NCBI GenBank assembly: GCA_902563885.1
Contig: CACEYZ010000004.1
Location: 1 to 56,000 of the forward strand
Direction: 5' to 3'
From: an uncultured SAR86 cluster bacterium
GTDB lineage: Bacteria; Pseudomonadota; Gammaproteobacteria; Magnimaribacterales; TMED112
Length of the DNA stretch: 56,000 nucleotides
Shown in pieces: positions 48,877 to 56,000 of this stretch. Each line of letters starts with the position of its first letter. Position 1 is the first letter of the stretch. The notes under the pieces were generated by a model. That model was not told the origin of the DNA. It ran no database searches and saw only the letters and a list, made by a program, of their open reading frames with translations. Made by a program: the position numbers and the translations under genes.

Positions 48877-49623
48877 ATGGTTAATAAAACAAGAGATCAA
48901 TTAAAAATTCTCCTTTTACAGATAAGGGATGATCAGAAAGTGCGCAAAGAGGAGCATGAAAGCTTCGCAAAATACAGTGAATTAAAACTTAACCAAATAG
49001 ATATACTAAATGTTTTTGATAAGCCAAATTTTTCTACAGATGTATTGAATGGTTATGATGCTTTGTATGTTGGTGGAGCTAGTGAGGCTAATGTACTAGA
49101 ACCTGAAATATATCCATTCATTAAAGACTCTGTAGGACTAATTAAATTTGCTGGAGAAAATGCAATTCCGACTTTTGCTTCATGTTTTGGTTTTCAATTA
49201 GCTGTACTAGCTTTTGATGGAGTAATAAAAAGCAAAGATGCTGATTATGAGATGGGAAGCATACCTATTAAAACAACAAATTTAGCTAATATTGATCCTG
49301 TTTTTAAAGGGGTTAAATCAGGATTCTATGCTCTTTCGGTTCATCAGCAATATGCAGATGACTTACCAGAAAATCTTGATCTTTTAGCATACACACAACA
49401 ATGTTTACATAGTTTTAAATTAAGAGATAAACCGCTGTGGGCATTTCAATTTCATCCTGAAGTAGATCGAGCTACAGTTTTTGAAAGGCTCGCAATCTAT
49501 AAGACAAAATATACTTCTGGTGACGAAGAATTTAATAAAGTCCTAGACTCTCTTGTAGAGACACCAGATTCACATAAATTAATGCTCAATTTTGTAGATA
49601 ATGTTTTGCTTAATTATTCTTAA
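48877..49623 (+). CDS. Class I glutamine amidotransferase-like protein
   Basis: Resembles the glutaminase domain of GMP synthase. The nucleophile is Cys103 in FASCFGFQLAVLAF; His193 and Glu195 in AFQFHPEVD complete the triad. A glycine-rich YVGGASEANVL segment precedes the nucleophile, where the family has an oxyanion-binding loop. There is no synthetase domain among its neighbours, so the acceptor is unknown; it may act alone, as in gamma-glutamyl hydrolysis or transfer. 248 residues, cytoplasmic. The 3' end overlaps the convergent M20 gene by 14 bases. Confidence 0.85.
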   Translation: MVNKTRDQLKILLLQIRDDQKVRKEEHESFAKYSELKLNQIDILNVFDKPNFSTDVLNGYDALYVGGASEANVLEPEIYPFIKDSVGLIKFAGENAIPTFASCFGFQLAVLAFDGVIKSKDADYEMGSIPIKTTNLANIDPVFKGVKSGFYALSVHQQYADDLPENLDLLAYTQQCLHSFKLRDKPLWAFQFHPEVDRATVFERLAIYKTKYTSGDEEFNKVLDSLVETPDSHKLMLNFVDNVLLNYS

Positions 49624-50926
49624 GGTAATCAATTGCAAGAAAACTCATTGCTCTAACGCCCTCGTCTAACGCTTCGTCATCAACAATGAAATAAGGTGAA
49701 TGATTTCCTGCAACATCAGATCTTCTATTGAATTCGCCAGATGCCTCTCCCTTGCCTGGTCTGTTTACACCTAAATAAAAGTACATGCCAGGTATTTCTT
49801 GGGAAAAATATGAAAAATCTTCTGCGCCTGTAGTCGGGACATCAGAAATCATGAATTTTCCGTTAGAAGCTTCTCTTAAAGTTGATGAATATTTCTTGAC
49901 AAGATCTTCTTGATTATAAGTGACTGGGAAGAAGCCACCTACATCAAATTCAACATTTATTGTTGTGCCAGTTCCAACTGCAACACCTTCTGCAAGTTGT
50001 TCAATTTCACTGTAGATTTCACTTCTTAATTCTGGATCAAAAGTTCTAATGGTTCCCATTATCATGGCATCTTCTGGAATAATATTATTTCTTGTTCCTG
50101 CCTCGACTATGCCAACAGAAATAACTGCAGGATTATTAATAATATTTATTCTTCGACTTACAACTGTATTTAAAGATTGAATTAATTCTGCAGTTGCCAT
50201 TATTGGGTCAATTCCCGCCCATGGAGCGGAACCATGTGCTTGTTTGCCTTTTATTGAAATTCTATAAGCAGATGCAGCTGCCATTGCTGGTCCAGGTTTA
50301 ACAGCAATTAATCCATTAGGCATGTTAGTGACATGTAAGCCAAAAATTGCTTCGGGATTATATCTTTCAAATATTCCCTCTTCGAGCATCATCTTAGCTC
50401 CACCTCCTTCGTCTTCAGGTGGGCCCTCTTCAGCAGGTTGAAAGATAAGCATGATATTGCCTTCGAGTTGCTCTTTATGTTTTGCTAAAAACTCTGCAGC
50501 CCCCATCAAAATAGCAACATGTGCATCATGTCCGCATGCATGCATGACACCTACATCATTTCCAAGGTAAGTTGTTCTTACTTTTGATGCATAAGGAAGT
50601 CCAGTCTTTTCCTCTACAGGTAAAGCATCCATGTCTGCTCTAAGTGCAACTGTTGGTCCAGGTTTTCCTCCTTTAATTATTCCAACAACACCTGTATATG
50701 CTATTCCTGTCTCTATCTCTATTCCCAAACTCTCTAAATGATCTGCAACTTTCTTTGAAGTCCTAAATTCTCTGTTCGATAGTTCTGGAAACTCATGAAT
50801 ATCATGCCTCCACTCAATCACTTTAGGCATTAAAGATTTTAATGATGAAGACATTTCATCCCTCAAATCGTCTGCCCACAAAGAGCATGTTAGAAAAAAA
50901 AGAATAATTGAAAGTCTATATTTCAT
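49610..50926 (-). CDS. Secreted M20-family amidohydrolase
   Basis: Metal-dependent hydrolase of N-acyl amino acids or small peptides. A signal peptide ends near residue 18 (FLTCSLWA). Motifs of the M20D type are WRHDIHEFPELS, LRADMDALPVEE, MHACGHDAHVAI (metal Cys/His), FQPAEEGPPEDEGGG and TTGAEDFSYF, with a late His in NHSPYF. The dimerisation domain with QAHGSAPWAGIDPI is present. 438 residues, full length. Export is unusual for this group but seen in marine bacteria; with the carboxypeptidase it suggests extracytoplasmic peptide use. Confidence 0.92.
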   Translation of the reverse strand: MKYRLSIILFFLTCSLWADDLRDEMSSSLKSLMPKVIEWRHDIHEFPELSNREFRTSKKVADHLESLGIEIETGIAYTGVVGIIKGGKPGPTVALRADMDALPVEEKTGLPYASKVRTTYLGNDVGVMHACGHDAHVAILMGAAEFLAKHKEQLEGNIMLIFQPAEEGPPEDEGGGAKMMLEEGIFERYNPEAIFGLHVTNMPNGLIAVKPGPAMAAASAYRISIKGKQAHGSAPWAGIDPIMATAELIQSLNTVVSRRINIINNPAVISVGIVEAGTRNNIIPEDAMIMGTIRTFDPELRSEIYSEIEQLAEGVAVGTGTTINVEFDVGGFFPVTYNQEDLVKKYSSTLREASNGKFMISDVPTTGAEDFSYFSQEIPGMYFYLGVNRPGKGEASGEFNRRSDVAGNHSPYFIVDDEALDEGVRAMSFLAIDYLKNN

Positions 50927-50949
50927 TAATAAAATATAATACTTCTAAA

Positions 50950-51201
50950 ATGAAAAAAAAGTTCAACAAAATAGTTTCTCCATGTATTTCTATTTGTCAG
51001 TATGATTCTGAGAATAAATGTCTAGGTTGTATGCGTACAAAAGATGAAAGAATTAAATGGAAAAAAGATAAAACTACAGATGCATGGAAAAATTCTAACC
51101 TTGAAGATATAAAAAGCAGAATGTCAGACTCTTTTAGAAAGTCATGGGAAGATACATACGAGAAGAAAAAACAAAGAATAAAAGATAATGCAAAAACTTA
51201 G
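50950..51201 (+). CDS. DUF1289 family small cysteine protein
   Basis: Function unknown. Four cysteines (12, 16, 24, 27) in SPCISICQYDSENKCLGCMR match the DUF1289 pattern and could bind a metal or Fe-S cluster. The rest of the 83 residues is charged and helical. An earlier in-frame start at 50908 overlaps the divergent M20 gene; the ATG at 50950 gives the family N-terminus. It overlaps the next gene (VOC protein) by 14 bases, so the two are translationally coupled. Confidence 0.82.
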   Translation: MKKKFNKIVSPCISICQYDSENKCLGCMRTKDERIKWKKDKTTDAWKNSNLEDIKSRMSDSFRKSWEDTYEKKKQRIKDNAKT

Positions 51202-51607
51202 ACCATTTCACCTAGCCGTTCCTGTAGACTGCATTGAAAAGGCAAAAAACTTTTATGGAAATCTTCTTGGTTTCAGTGAGGGTCGCTCTTCTGAAAATTG
51301 GGTAGATTATAATTTTTTTGGGCACCAATTAGTTTGCCATATTGGCGATGTGCCAAAAAAAGTAAGTAAAGAAGTTGATGGAAAGATGGTTCCAGTACCA
51401 CATTTTGGTGTAATTCTTGACTGGCAAGATTTTGACTTGCTCTCTGAAAAAATTAAAGAAAGTAAGCTTGAGTTTGTTGTTGAGCCTTATTTGAGATTTG
51501 AAGGAAAACCAGGCGAACAAAAAACAATGTTTTTTCAAGATCCTTTCGGAAACTCCTTAGAGTTTAAATCTTTCAAAAGTGATGATGAGATTTTTAAATC
51601 AACTTAG
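51188..51607 (+). CDS. VOC-family (glyoxalase/dioxygenase-like) protein
   Basis: Metal-dependent lyase or dioxygenase fold; substrate unknown. Two beta-alpha-beta-beta units are visible in 139 residues. Likely metal ligands are His8 (FHLAVPV), His72 (VPHFGVILD) and Glu125 (DPFGNSLEFKSF). The DPFGN turn is typical. It is cytoplasmic, follows the DUF1289 gene, and its 3' end overlaps the convergent thioredoxin-like gene by 9 bases. Confidence 0.85.
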   Translation: MQKLRPFHLAVPVDCIEKAKNFYGNLLGFSEGRSSENWVDYNFFGHQLVCHIGDVPKKVSKEVDGKMVPVPHFGVILDWQDFDLLSEKIKESKLEFVVEPYLRFEGKPGEQKTMFFQDPFGNSLEFKSFKSDDEIFKST

Positions 51608-52120
51608 AAAGCTATTTAGATAGAAGTAAAACTCAGAAGGCTGTCGTTCTCTTGCGTTGCGCCATTGTGTCGAACTATCTTTATTAAGCACTTTCAAATC
51701 TTTTGATAAAACAACTATTGTTGGCACTCCTTCCAATTCAGTAATTCCATAATTAAGCAATATCTGCTTATTCTTTGGTTCTGAGCCATCACGATAATCA
51801 CCAACATCGACATAAATAAGCTCAAAGTTTTCATTTATAAATTTTGCTATTTGAGGAATAAGCGTAATTTGATGAAGAATAATGCAATCTGGGCACCAAT
51901 TTGCTCCAAAAATTATGAGTGGTTGCTTATTTTCCTTCAATGCTTTTTCAATGCCCTCGATGACTAAATCTGGATAATTTAAATCTGGCATATAGGGCTT
52001 AACAACAGTTTTTGGGATATCATCTTGTGAAAGATTTGAAATTGGTTTTTTAAAATTCATATCAAAAAGGATGCTGGTTAATAAGATGGCCACAAAAAAA
52101 CTAAAAATCAATTTATTCAT
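51599..52120 (-). CDS. Membrane-anchored or secreted thioredoxin-like protein
   Basis: A signal peptide or anchor covers residues 1-19. The thioredoxin fold has its active site as FGANWCPDCIILHQ (Cys76, Cys79), and the cis-Pro is in ELEGVPTIVVLSKD. The CPDC motif differs from the CGPC of housekeeping thioredoxin. Predicted role is disulfide reduction or exchange outside the cytoplasm. 173 residues; no cytochrome or Dsb gene is adjacent. TAAATT lies 7 bases before the ATG. Confidence 0.85.
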   Translation of the reverse strand: MNKLIFSFFVAILLTSILFDMNFKKPISNLSQDDIPKTVVKPYMPDLNYPDLVIEGIEKALKENKQPLIIFGANWCPDCIILHQITLIPQIAKFINENFELIYVDVGDYRDGSEPKNKQILLNYGITELEGVPTIVVLSKDLKVLNKDSSTQWRNARERQPSEFYFYLNSFLS

Positions 52121-52154
52121 AATGGCTAATTTAAGAGTTAATTTTTGAAAAAAA

Positions 52155-53627
52155 ATGAAAAACGAAAATAATTTACAAAAATTTCACAATAAAGCCATTT
52201 ACGACTACTCTCTCAGAGAAATTTGGCCTCAGGATGTATTGACTGAATCAAAACTTCTCCATGATGAAAAAATCAATTCGGAAGACTTTACTGAATTACC
52301 CTTGGTAACAATTGATGGTGAGGATGCTAAGGATTTTGATGATGCAATATTTTGTAAGTTAAGTCCTAATGGATTTGAGCTCTATGTTGCTATTGCTGAT
52401 GTATCTTTTTATGTAAAAGAAAATTCAGCTATAGACATGGAGGCAAGGGCAAGGGCCACTTCAACTTATATGTTTCGAAAAGTTCTACCTATGCTTCCAG
52501 AAAAACTATCGAATGATCTTTGCTCGCTTAAAGAGGGAGTCTTAAGAAAAACTTTGATAGTGAAGATTAATTTTGATAAAGCAGGCAATATTGAAAAATA
52601 TACATTCCACAGAAGTGAAATTAAATCTTGTGCACGCCTAACTTACAATAGGGTTGAAGATTTTTTAGAAAATAAAATCAATCTTGATGGAGAAAAATAC
52701 AAAGAGTCACTGGATTCAGCAAAAATTTTAATGTCAAAGCTTTTAGAGCGAAGAGCGGAAAGAGGCGCATTAGACTTTGAACTTGATGAACCCTATATGA
52801 GATTTGATAGAGAAGGTAAAATTCAAGAATTACAAAATAGGACAAGATTGAAGTCGCATAAATTAATTGAAGAATTTATGCTCTCTGCAAATATTTGTGC
52901 AGCTGATTTTTTAAATAAAAATTATAGCCAAGGAATTTACAGAGTTCATGATTATCCTGAGAATTATAAAATTGATAGACTTAGTCAGATCCTAAAAAGA
53001 AGAAATATTAATTGGGAAGGCAGCATTGAGGATGTTGAAAATCTCAATATTTTTATAAAAAATCTTTCAAAAAGAAGTGATAAAAGCATTCTAAACGCAG
53101 TTGTATTACAGTCCATGCAAAGAGCTGAATATTCAACAAAACAAATTGGTCACTTTGGATTGAAATATAAAAAATATACGCACTTTACTTCTCCAATAAG
53201 AAGATATCCAGACCTTATTGTTCATCGCATGATAATTGCAAAATTAAATAAGCTTAATTATGAAATAGAGGATTTGGATGATTTATTAACGCATTGCTCT
53301 GAACGTGAAAGATCATCAGAGTTTGCATCTAAACAAGTACAACAAAACATGTTGTGTTCTTATGCTGCAAATTTTAGGGGTCAAATTTTTGATGGTTTTA
53401 TTACAGGTGTAAAAGACTTTGGAGTTTTTGTAGATATACCAAAATTATATACCTCAGGCCTTCTACATATAACTGAGTTGCCAAGAGATAACTATAAATA
53501 CAATGCAAGAGATAAAATATTGTCAGGTAAACGAAGGGCTAATACTTTTTGTTTAGGTGATAAGATTTCAGTTGGTATAGATAATGTCATGGAGCTTGAA
53601 GGTAAAATATCGCTGTTTTACGCATGA
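52155..53627 (+). CDS. rnr: RNase R/RNase II-type exoribonuclease lacking N-terminal cold-shock domains
   Basis: 3'-to-5' exoribonuclease. The RNB catalytic core begins almost at once: IDGEDAKDFDDAIF has the four metal-binding Asp (54, 60, 62, 63). Further signatures are MLPEKLSNDLCSLKEG, YRVHDYP and HFTSPIRRYPDLIVHR. A C-terminal S1 domain (about 408-490) has FDGFITGVKDFGVFVDIP. E. coli RNase R has 813 residues with a helix-turn-helix and two cold-shock domains before RNB; all are missing, as is the basic C-terminal tail (490 residues here). Its place before rlmB is the conserved rnr-rlmB order. No upstream in-frame start restores them. Confidence 0.92.
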   Translation: MKNENNLQKFHNKAIYDYSLREIWPQDVLTESKLLHDEKINSEDFTELPLVTIDGEDAKDFDDAIFCKLSPNGFELYVAIADVSFYVKENSAIDMEARARATSTYMFRKVLPMLPEKLSNDLCSLKEGVLRKTLIVKINFDKAGNIEKYTFHRSEIKSCARLTYNRVEDFLENKINLDGEKYKESLDSAKILMSKLLERRAERGALDFELDEPYMRFDREGKIQELQNRTRLKSHKLIEEFMLSANICAADFLNKNYSQGIYRVHDYPENYKIDRLSQILKRRNINWEGSIEDVENLNIFIKNLSKRSDKSILNAVVLQSMQRAEYSTKQIGHFGLKYKKYTHFTSPIRRYPDLIVHRMIIAKLNKLNYEIEDLDDLLTHCSERERSSEFASKQVQQNMLCSYAANFRGQIFDGFITGVKDFGVFVDIPKLYTSGLLHITELPRDNYKYNARDKILSGKRRANTFCLGDKISVGIDNVMELEGKISLFYA

Positions 53628-54301
53628 AAATAAATATAAAAAACTTTTACTGTATTGAGGCTCTGATTGAATCTAATCCCGAGATTATTGAATTCATTAA
53701 TATTCCTAATCCTAAAGATAAAAAAATTTCTGAATTAACTGTTAATGCGAAACAATCTGGTATAAAAATTCTAAATAAATCAAAGGACTTTTACGCAGCA
53801 TGCAAAGAGCCTGCAGTTAGGGACATAAAATCGGCAAATTATGAAATAGGGAAATCAGTTCTTATTTTTGATGAGGTTCAGGATACAAGAAATTTAGGAT
53901 CTTGTTTAAGGACTGCATCATTTTTCGGCATTAATTCAGTCATTATTCCTAAAAATAATTCCGCAGATTTTAATAACCCAGCTGTAATAGAGACCTCAAC
54001 AGGAGGTGTCTACGATTTAGATTTATACAAAGTTGCAAACATAAGTCAGACCATAAGCAAACTAAAAGAAAATAATTATTGGGTAACTGGTTTTTCTGAG
54101 CATGCTAAAAAAGATATAAATACATTAGTACCCTCCGAAAAAAACGTATTCGTATTTGGCAATGAGCAAAAGGGCATTAAACAATTAGTTTTAAAAAACT
54201 GTGATGAAGTATTGAAAATCAAGCAAATTGGACAGACATCATCATTAAATATTTCTATAGCAGCTGCTATAGCGACTTACACGTTAACAAATAAAATATA
54301 A
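53624..54301 (+). CDS. rlmB: 23S rRNA (guanosine-2'-O-)-methyltransferase RlmB-type (SPOUT)
   Basis: Methylates a 2'-OH in 23S rRNA (G2251 in E. coli). SPOUT motifs are DEVQDTRNLGSCLRTASFFG (motif 1), VFGNEQKGIKQLVL (motif 2) and the knot segment QIGQTSSLNISIAAAIATY (motif 3). 225 residues against 243 in E. coli. The usual EGKGL of motif 2 is EQKGI here. Start overlaps rnr by 4 bases (ATGA). The assignment to RlmB rather than another TrmH-family enzyme rests partly on the rnr neighbour. Confidence 0.88.
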   Translation: MKINIKNFYCIEALIESNPEIIEFINIPNPKDKKISELTVNAKQSGIKILNKSKDFYAACKEPAVRDIKSANYEIGKSVLIFDEVQDTRNLGSCLRTASFFGINSVIIPKNNSADFNNPAVIETSTGGVYDLDLYKVANISQTISKLKENNYWVTGFSEHAKKDINTLVPSEKNVFVFGNEQKGIKQLVLKNCDEVLKIKQIGQTSSLNISIAAAIATYTLTNKI

Positions 54302-54331
54302 AAAAAGATATTTATAAACTAAAATAGCCAA

Positions 54332-55246
54332 ATGCTCTCACAAAGAACAATAAAAAATAAAATTACTTGCTCAGGAGTAGGTTTGCACACTGGCAAAAAA
54401 GTTAAACTAACTTTTCATCCCGCTGAGCCAAATACTGGAATACTTTTTAGAAGAATTGATGGAGATAAAGTTGTCGATATTCCAGCCACTGCTAAAAACG
54501 TTGGAGAGACAACTCTTTCAACTACACTTGTATATGGAGAATATAAAATCTCAACTATTGAGCATTTACTTTCTGCATTAGCAGGAACAGGCGTTGATAA
54601 CTGTATTATTGATTGTGATGGGCCTGAAATTCCAATTATGGATGGCAGCTCAACTCAGTTTGTTTTCCTAATTCAGACAGCTGGTATTGTTGAACAAAAT
54701 GCAGTGAAAAAATTTGTGTATGTAACAAAGTCTGTTCAAGTTCAAAGAGATGACGCTGTTGCTAGGATTAAACCTTATGATGGTTTTAGAGTAACTTTTA
54801 CTCTTGAATTTGATCATCCCGTCTACAACAAATATCCTCATAGTGCCTCAATAGACTTTTCACAAACTTCTTTTATAAGAGAAGTGAGTAGAGCCAGAAC
54901 TTTTGGCTTAATGGATGACTTGGAGAAACTAAAAAAGATGAACTTAGCACTTGGAGCTAATTTAAATAATGCTATTGGAATAGGCGATGAAGATGTTTTA
55001 AATGAGGGTGGACTCAGATTTGCTGACGAATTTGTTAAACATAAAATTCTTGACGCTATTGGTGACCTTTATTTACTTGGACATAATTTAATAGGTGAAT
55101 TTTTTGGTTTTAAAACTGGGCATGCATTAAACAATCAATTATTAAGAAAAATTGAGAGCGAAAACGCATACAAAATTATTGAAATCGACGAAATAAAAGA
55201 TGCGCCTATAAACTATCTTAAGCCTCTTATTGAAGAAGCTGTCTAA
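54332..55246 (+). CDS. lpxC: UDP-3-O-acyl-N-acetylglucosamine deacetylase LpxC
   Basis: First committed, zinc-dependent step of lipid A synthesis, so the host has lipopolysaccharide. Zinc ligands are His78 (TIEHLLSALAGTGVDNC), His237 and Asp241 (VKHKILDAIGDLYLLG); His264 is the catalytic base. The N-terminus QRTIKNKITCSGVGLHTGKK is typical, and 304 residues is full length. TAAAAT (54320-54325) lies 6 bases before the ATG, a possible separate promoter after rlmB. The stop overlaps the secA start (TAATG). Confidence 0.97.
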   Translation: MLSQRTIKNKITCSGVGLHTGKKVKLTFHPAEPNTGILFRRIDGDKVVDIPATAKNVGETTLSTTLVYGEYKISTIEHLLSALAGTGVDNCIIDCDGPEIPIMDGSSTQFVFLIQTAGIVEQNAVKKFVYVTKSVQVQRDDAVARIKPYDGFRVTFTLEFDHPVYNKYPHSASIDFSQTSFIREVSRARTFGLMDDLEKLKKMNLALGANLNNAIGIGDEDVLNEGGLRFADEFVKHKILDAIGDLYLLGHNLIGEFFGFKTGHALNNQLLRKIESENAYKIIEIDEIKDAPINYLKPLIEEAV

Positions 55247-56000
55247 TGCTAAATCTTCTTAGAAAAATTTTTCCTTCAGCTAATCAAAGGAAAATCACTG
55301 AATACGCCAAAATTGTAAAAAAAATAAATGCTTTAGAAGATGAAATGTCATCAAAGGATGAAAAATTTTTTAAAGAACTTCGTTTTGATGAAAAGCCTGA
55401 TGAACAAAAATTTTCTCATATTTTTGCATCTGTGCGTGAAGCTTCGGTAAGAACACTAGGATTAAGACATTTTGACTGTCAGATGATAGGAGGTTTAGTT
55501 TTAAAAGATGGAAATATTGCTGAAATGAAAACAGGTGAAGGAAAGACACTTGTTGCAACATTGCCTGCAGTATTAAACGCTTTAAATGGAAAAAAAGTTT
55601 ATGTCGTTACGGTGAATGACTACTTGGCTGAACGTGATGCTTCTTGGATGGCTCCAATATATGAATACTTTGGACTTAAAGTCTCTGCACTTACTTCCAC
55701 TCAAAGTTTTGAAGAAAAAAAATCTAGCTACGAGTCAAATATTATTTACTGCACTAGTAGTGAACTTGGATTTGATTATCTTAGAGACAACATGGTCTTA
55801 TTTAGAAATCAAAAATCACAAGCAGATTTAAATTTTGCCATTATCGATGAGGTAGACTCAATCTTAATTGATGAAGCAAGAACTCCTTTGATTATTTCTG
55901 GTGCTACTGATGATGATGCATCTGCTTACCCTGTTTTCCTTAAGTTAATTCCAAATTTAAAACAGCAACTGAGGGAAGGTACTGATGAAGAACCTTTATC
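55246..56000 (+). CDS. secA: Preprotein translocase ATPase SecA (partial, runs off the right edge)
   Basis: Motor that pushes preproteins through SecYEG. The visible 251 residues start MLNLLRKIFPSANQRKITEY, then GLRHFDCQMIGGLVLKDGNI, Walker A in MKTGEGKTLVAT (97-101) and the DEVDSILIDEARTPLIISGA block with the Walker B Asp. The N-terminal spacer before VREAS is somewhat shorter than in E. coli. Start codon ATG overlaps the lpxC TAA by one base. lpxC followed by secA is the common gammaproteobacterial order, here without secM. Confidence 0.96.
   Translation, partial: MLNLLRKIFPSANQRKITEYAKIVKKINALEDEMSSKDEKFFKELRFDEKPDEQKFSHIFASVREASVRTLGLRHFDCQMIGGLVLKDGNIAEMKTGEGKTLVATLPAVLNALNGKKVYVVTVNDYLAERDASWMAPIYEYFGLKVSALTSTQSFEEKKSSYESNIIYCTSSELGFDYLRDNMVLFRNQKSQADLNFAIIDEVDSILIDEARTPLIISGATDDDASAYPVFLKLIPNLKQQLREGTDEEPL

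Overview
The window is a gene-dense, very AT-rich stretch of chromosome (by eye about two-thirds A+T) from a bacterium whose gene content and order are gammaproteobacterial: fur divergent from bamE, rplU-rpmA-obgE divergent from ispB, ssb divergent from uvrA, an rnr-rlmB pair, lpxC, FabB-type ketoacyl synthase, and tRNA-Tyr/tRNA-Thr/tuf/tRNA-Trp/secE/nusG leading into the ribosomal and RNA polymerase genes. Short intergenic gaps, overlapping genes and shortened proteins suggest a streamlined, probably free-living marine lineage such as the SAR86 type. That placement is an inference; no phylogeny could be run. No CRISPR array, insertion sequence, integrase, phage gene or rRNA operon was seen.

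Layout. (1) 1-5328, minus: an apparent operon fur-grpE-dnaK-dnaJ-dapB-rpsB (rpsB runs off the left edge). (2) 5348-8570: bamE, an SNF-family sodium symporter, a DUF3429-like membrane protein, then smpB-tmRNA-rpsT. (3) 8557-15520: obgE-rpmA-rplU divergent from ispB-fabB, and ssb divergent from uvrA. (4) 15513-44726, minus: about 29 kb of expression machinery read in one direction: tRNA-Tyr, tRNA-Thr, tuf, tRNA-Trp, secE, nusG, rplKAJL, rpoBC, rpsLG, fusA, then the complete S10, spc and alpha operons ending at rplQ. I see promoter-like sites before tRNA-Tyr, tRNA-Trp, rpsL and rpsJ, and an L10-type leader RNA before rplJ. (5) 44788-52120: a more variable region with msrA, an inverted tRNA-Thr(UGU), two tandem secreted PDZ proteins, a secreted serine carboxypeptidase, a small membrane ORF, a glutamine-amidotransferase-like protein, a secreted M20 amidohydrolase, a DUF1289 protein, a VOC protein and an anchored thioredoxin-like protein. 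(6) 52155-56000, plus: rnr (N-terminally reduced), rlmB, lpxC and the start of secA.

Most genes are housekeeping. Several core genes have unusual forms: a DnaJ ortholog with no zinc-finger domain, an RNase R ortholog with no N-terminal cold-shock domains, ribosomal proteins L3, L11, L17, S17 and S2 with low-complexity C-terminal tails (three built from in-frame DNA repeats), and a Fur missing one zinc-site cysteine. Many operon-first genes have a -10-like hexamer only 6-7 bases before the start codon and no Shine-Dalgarno sequence, which suggests frequent leaderless transcription. Nothing in the window is clearly a new defence or mobile system; the best candidates for undescribed biology are these modified housekeeping proteins and the paired secreted PDZ proteins.
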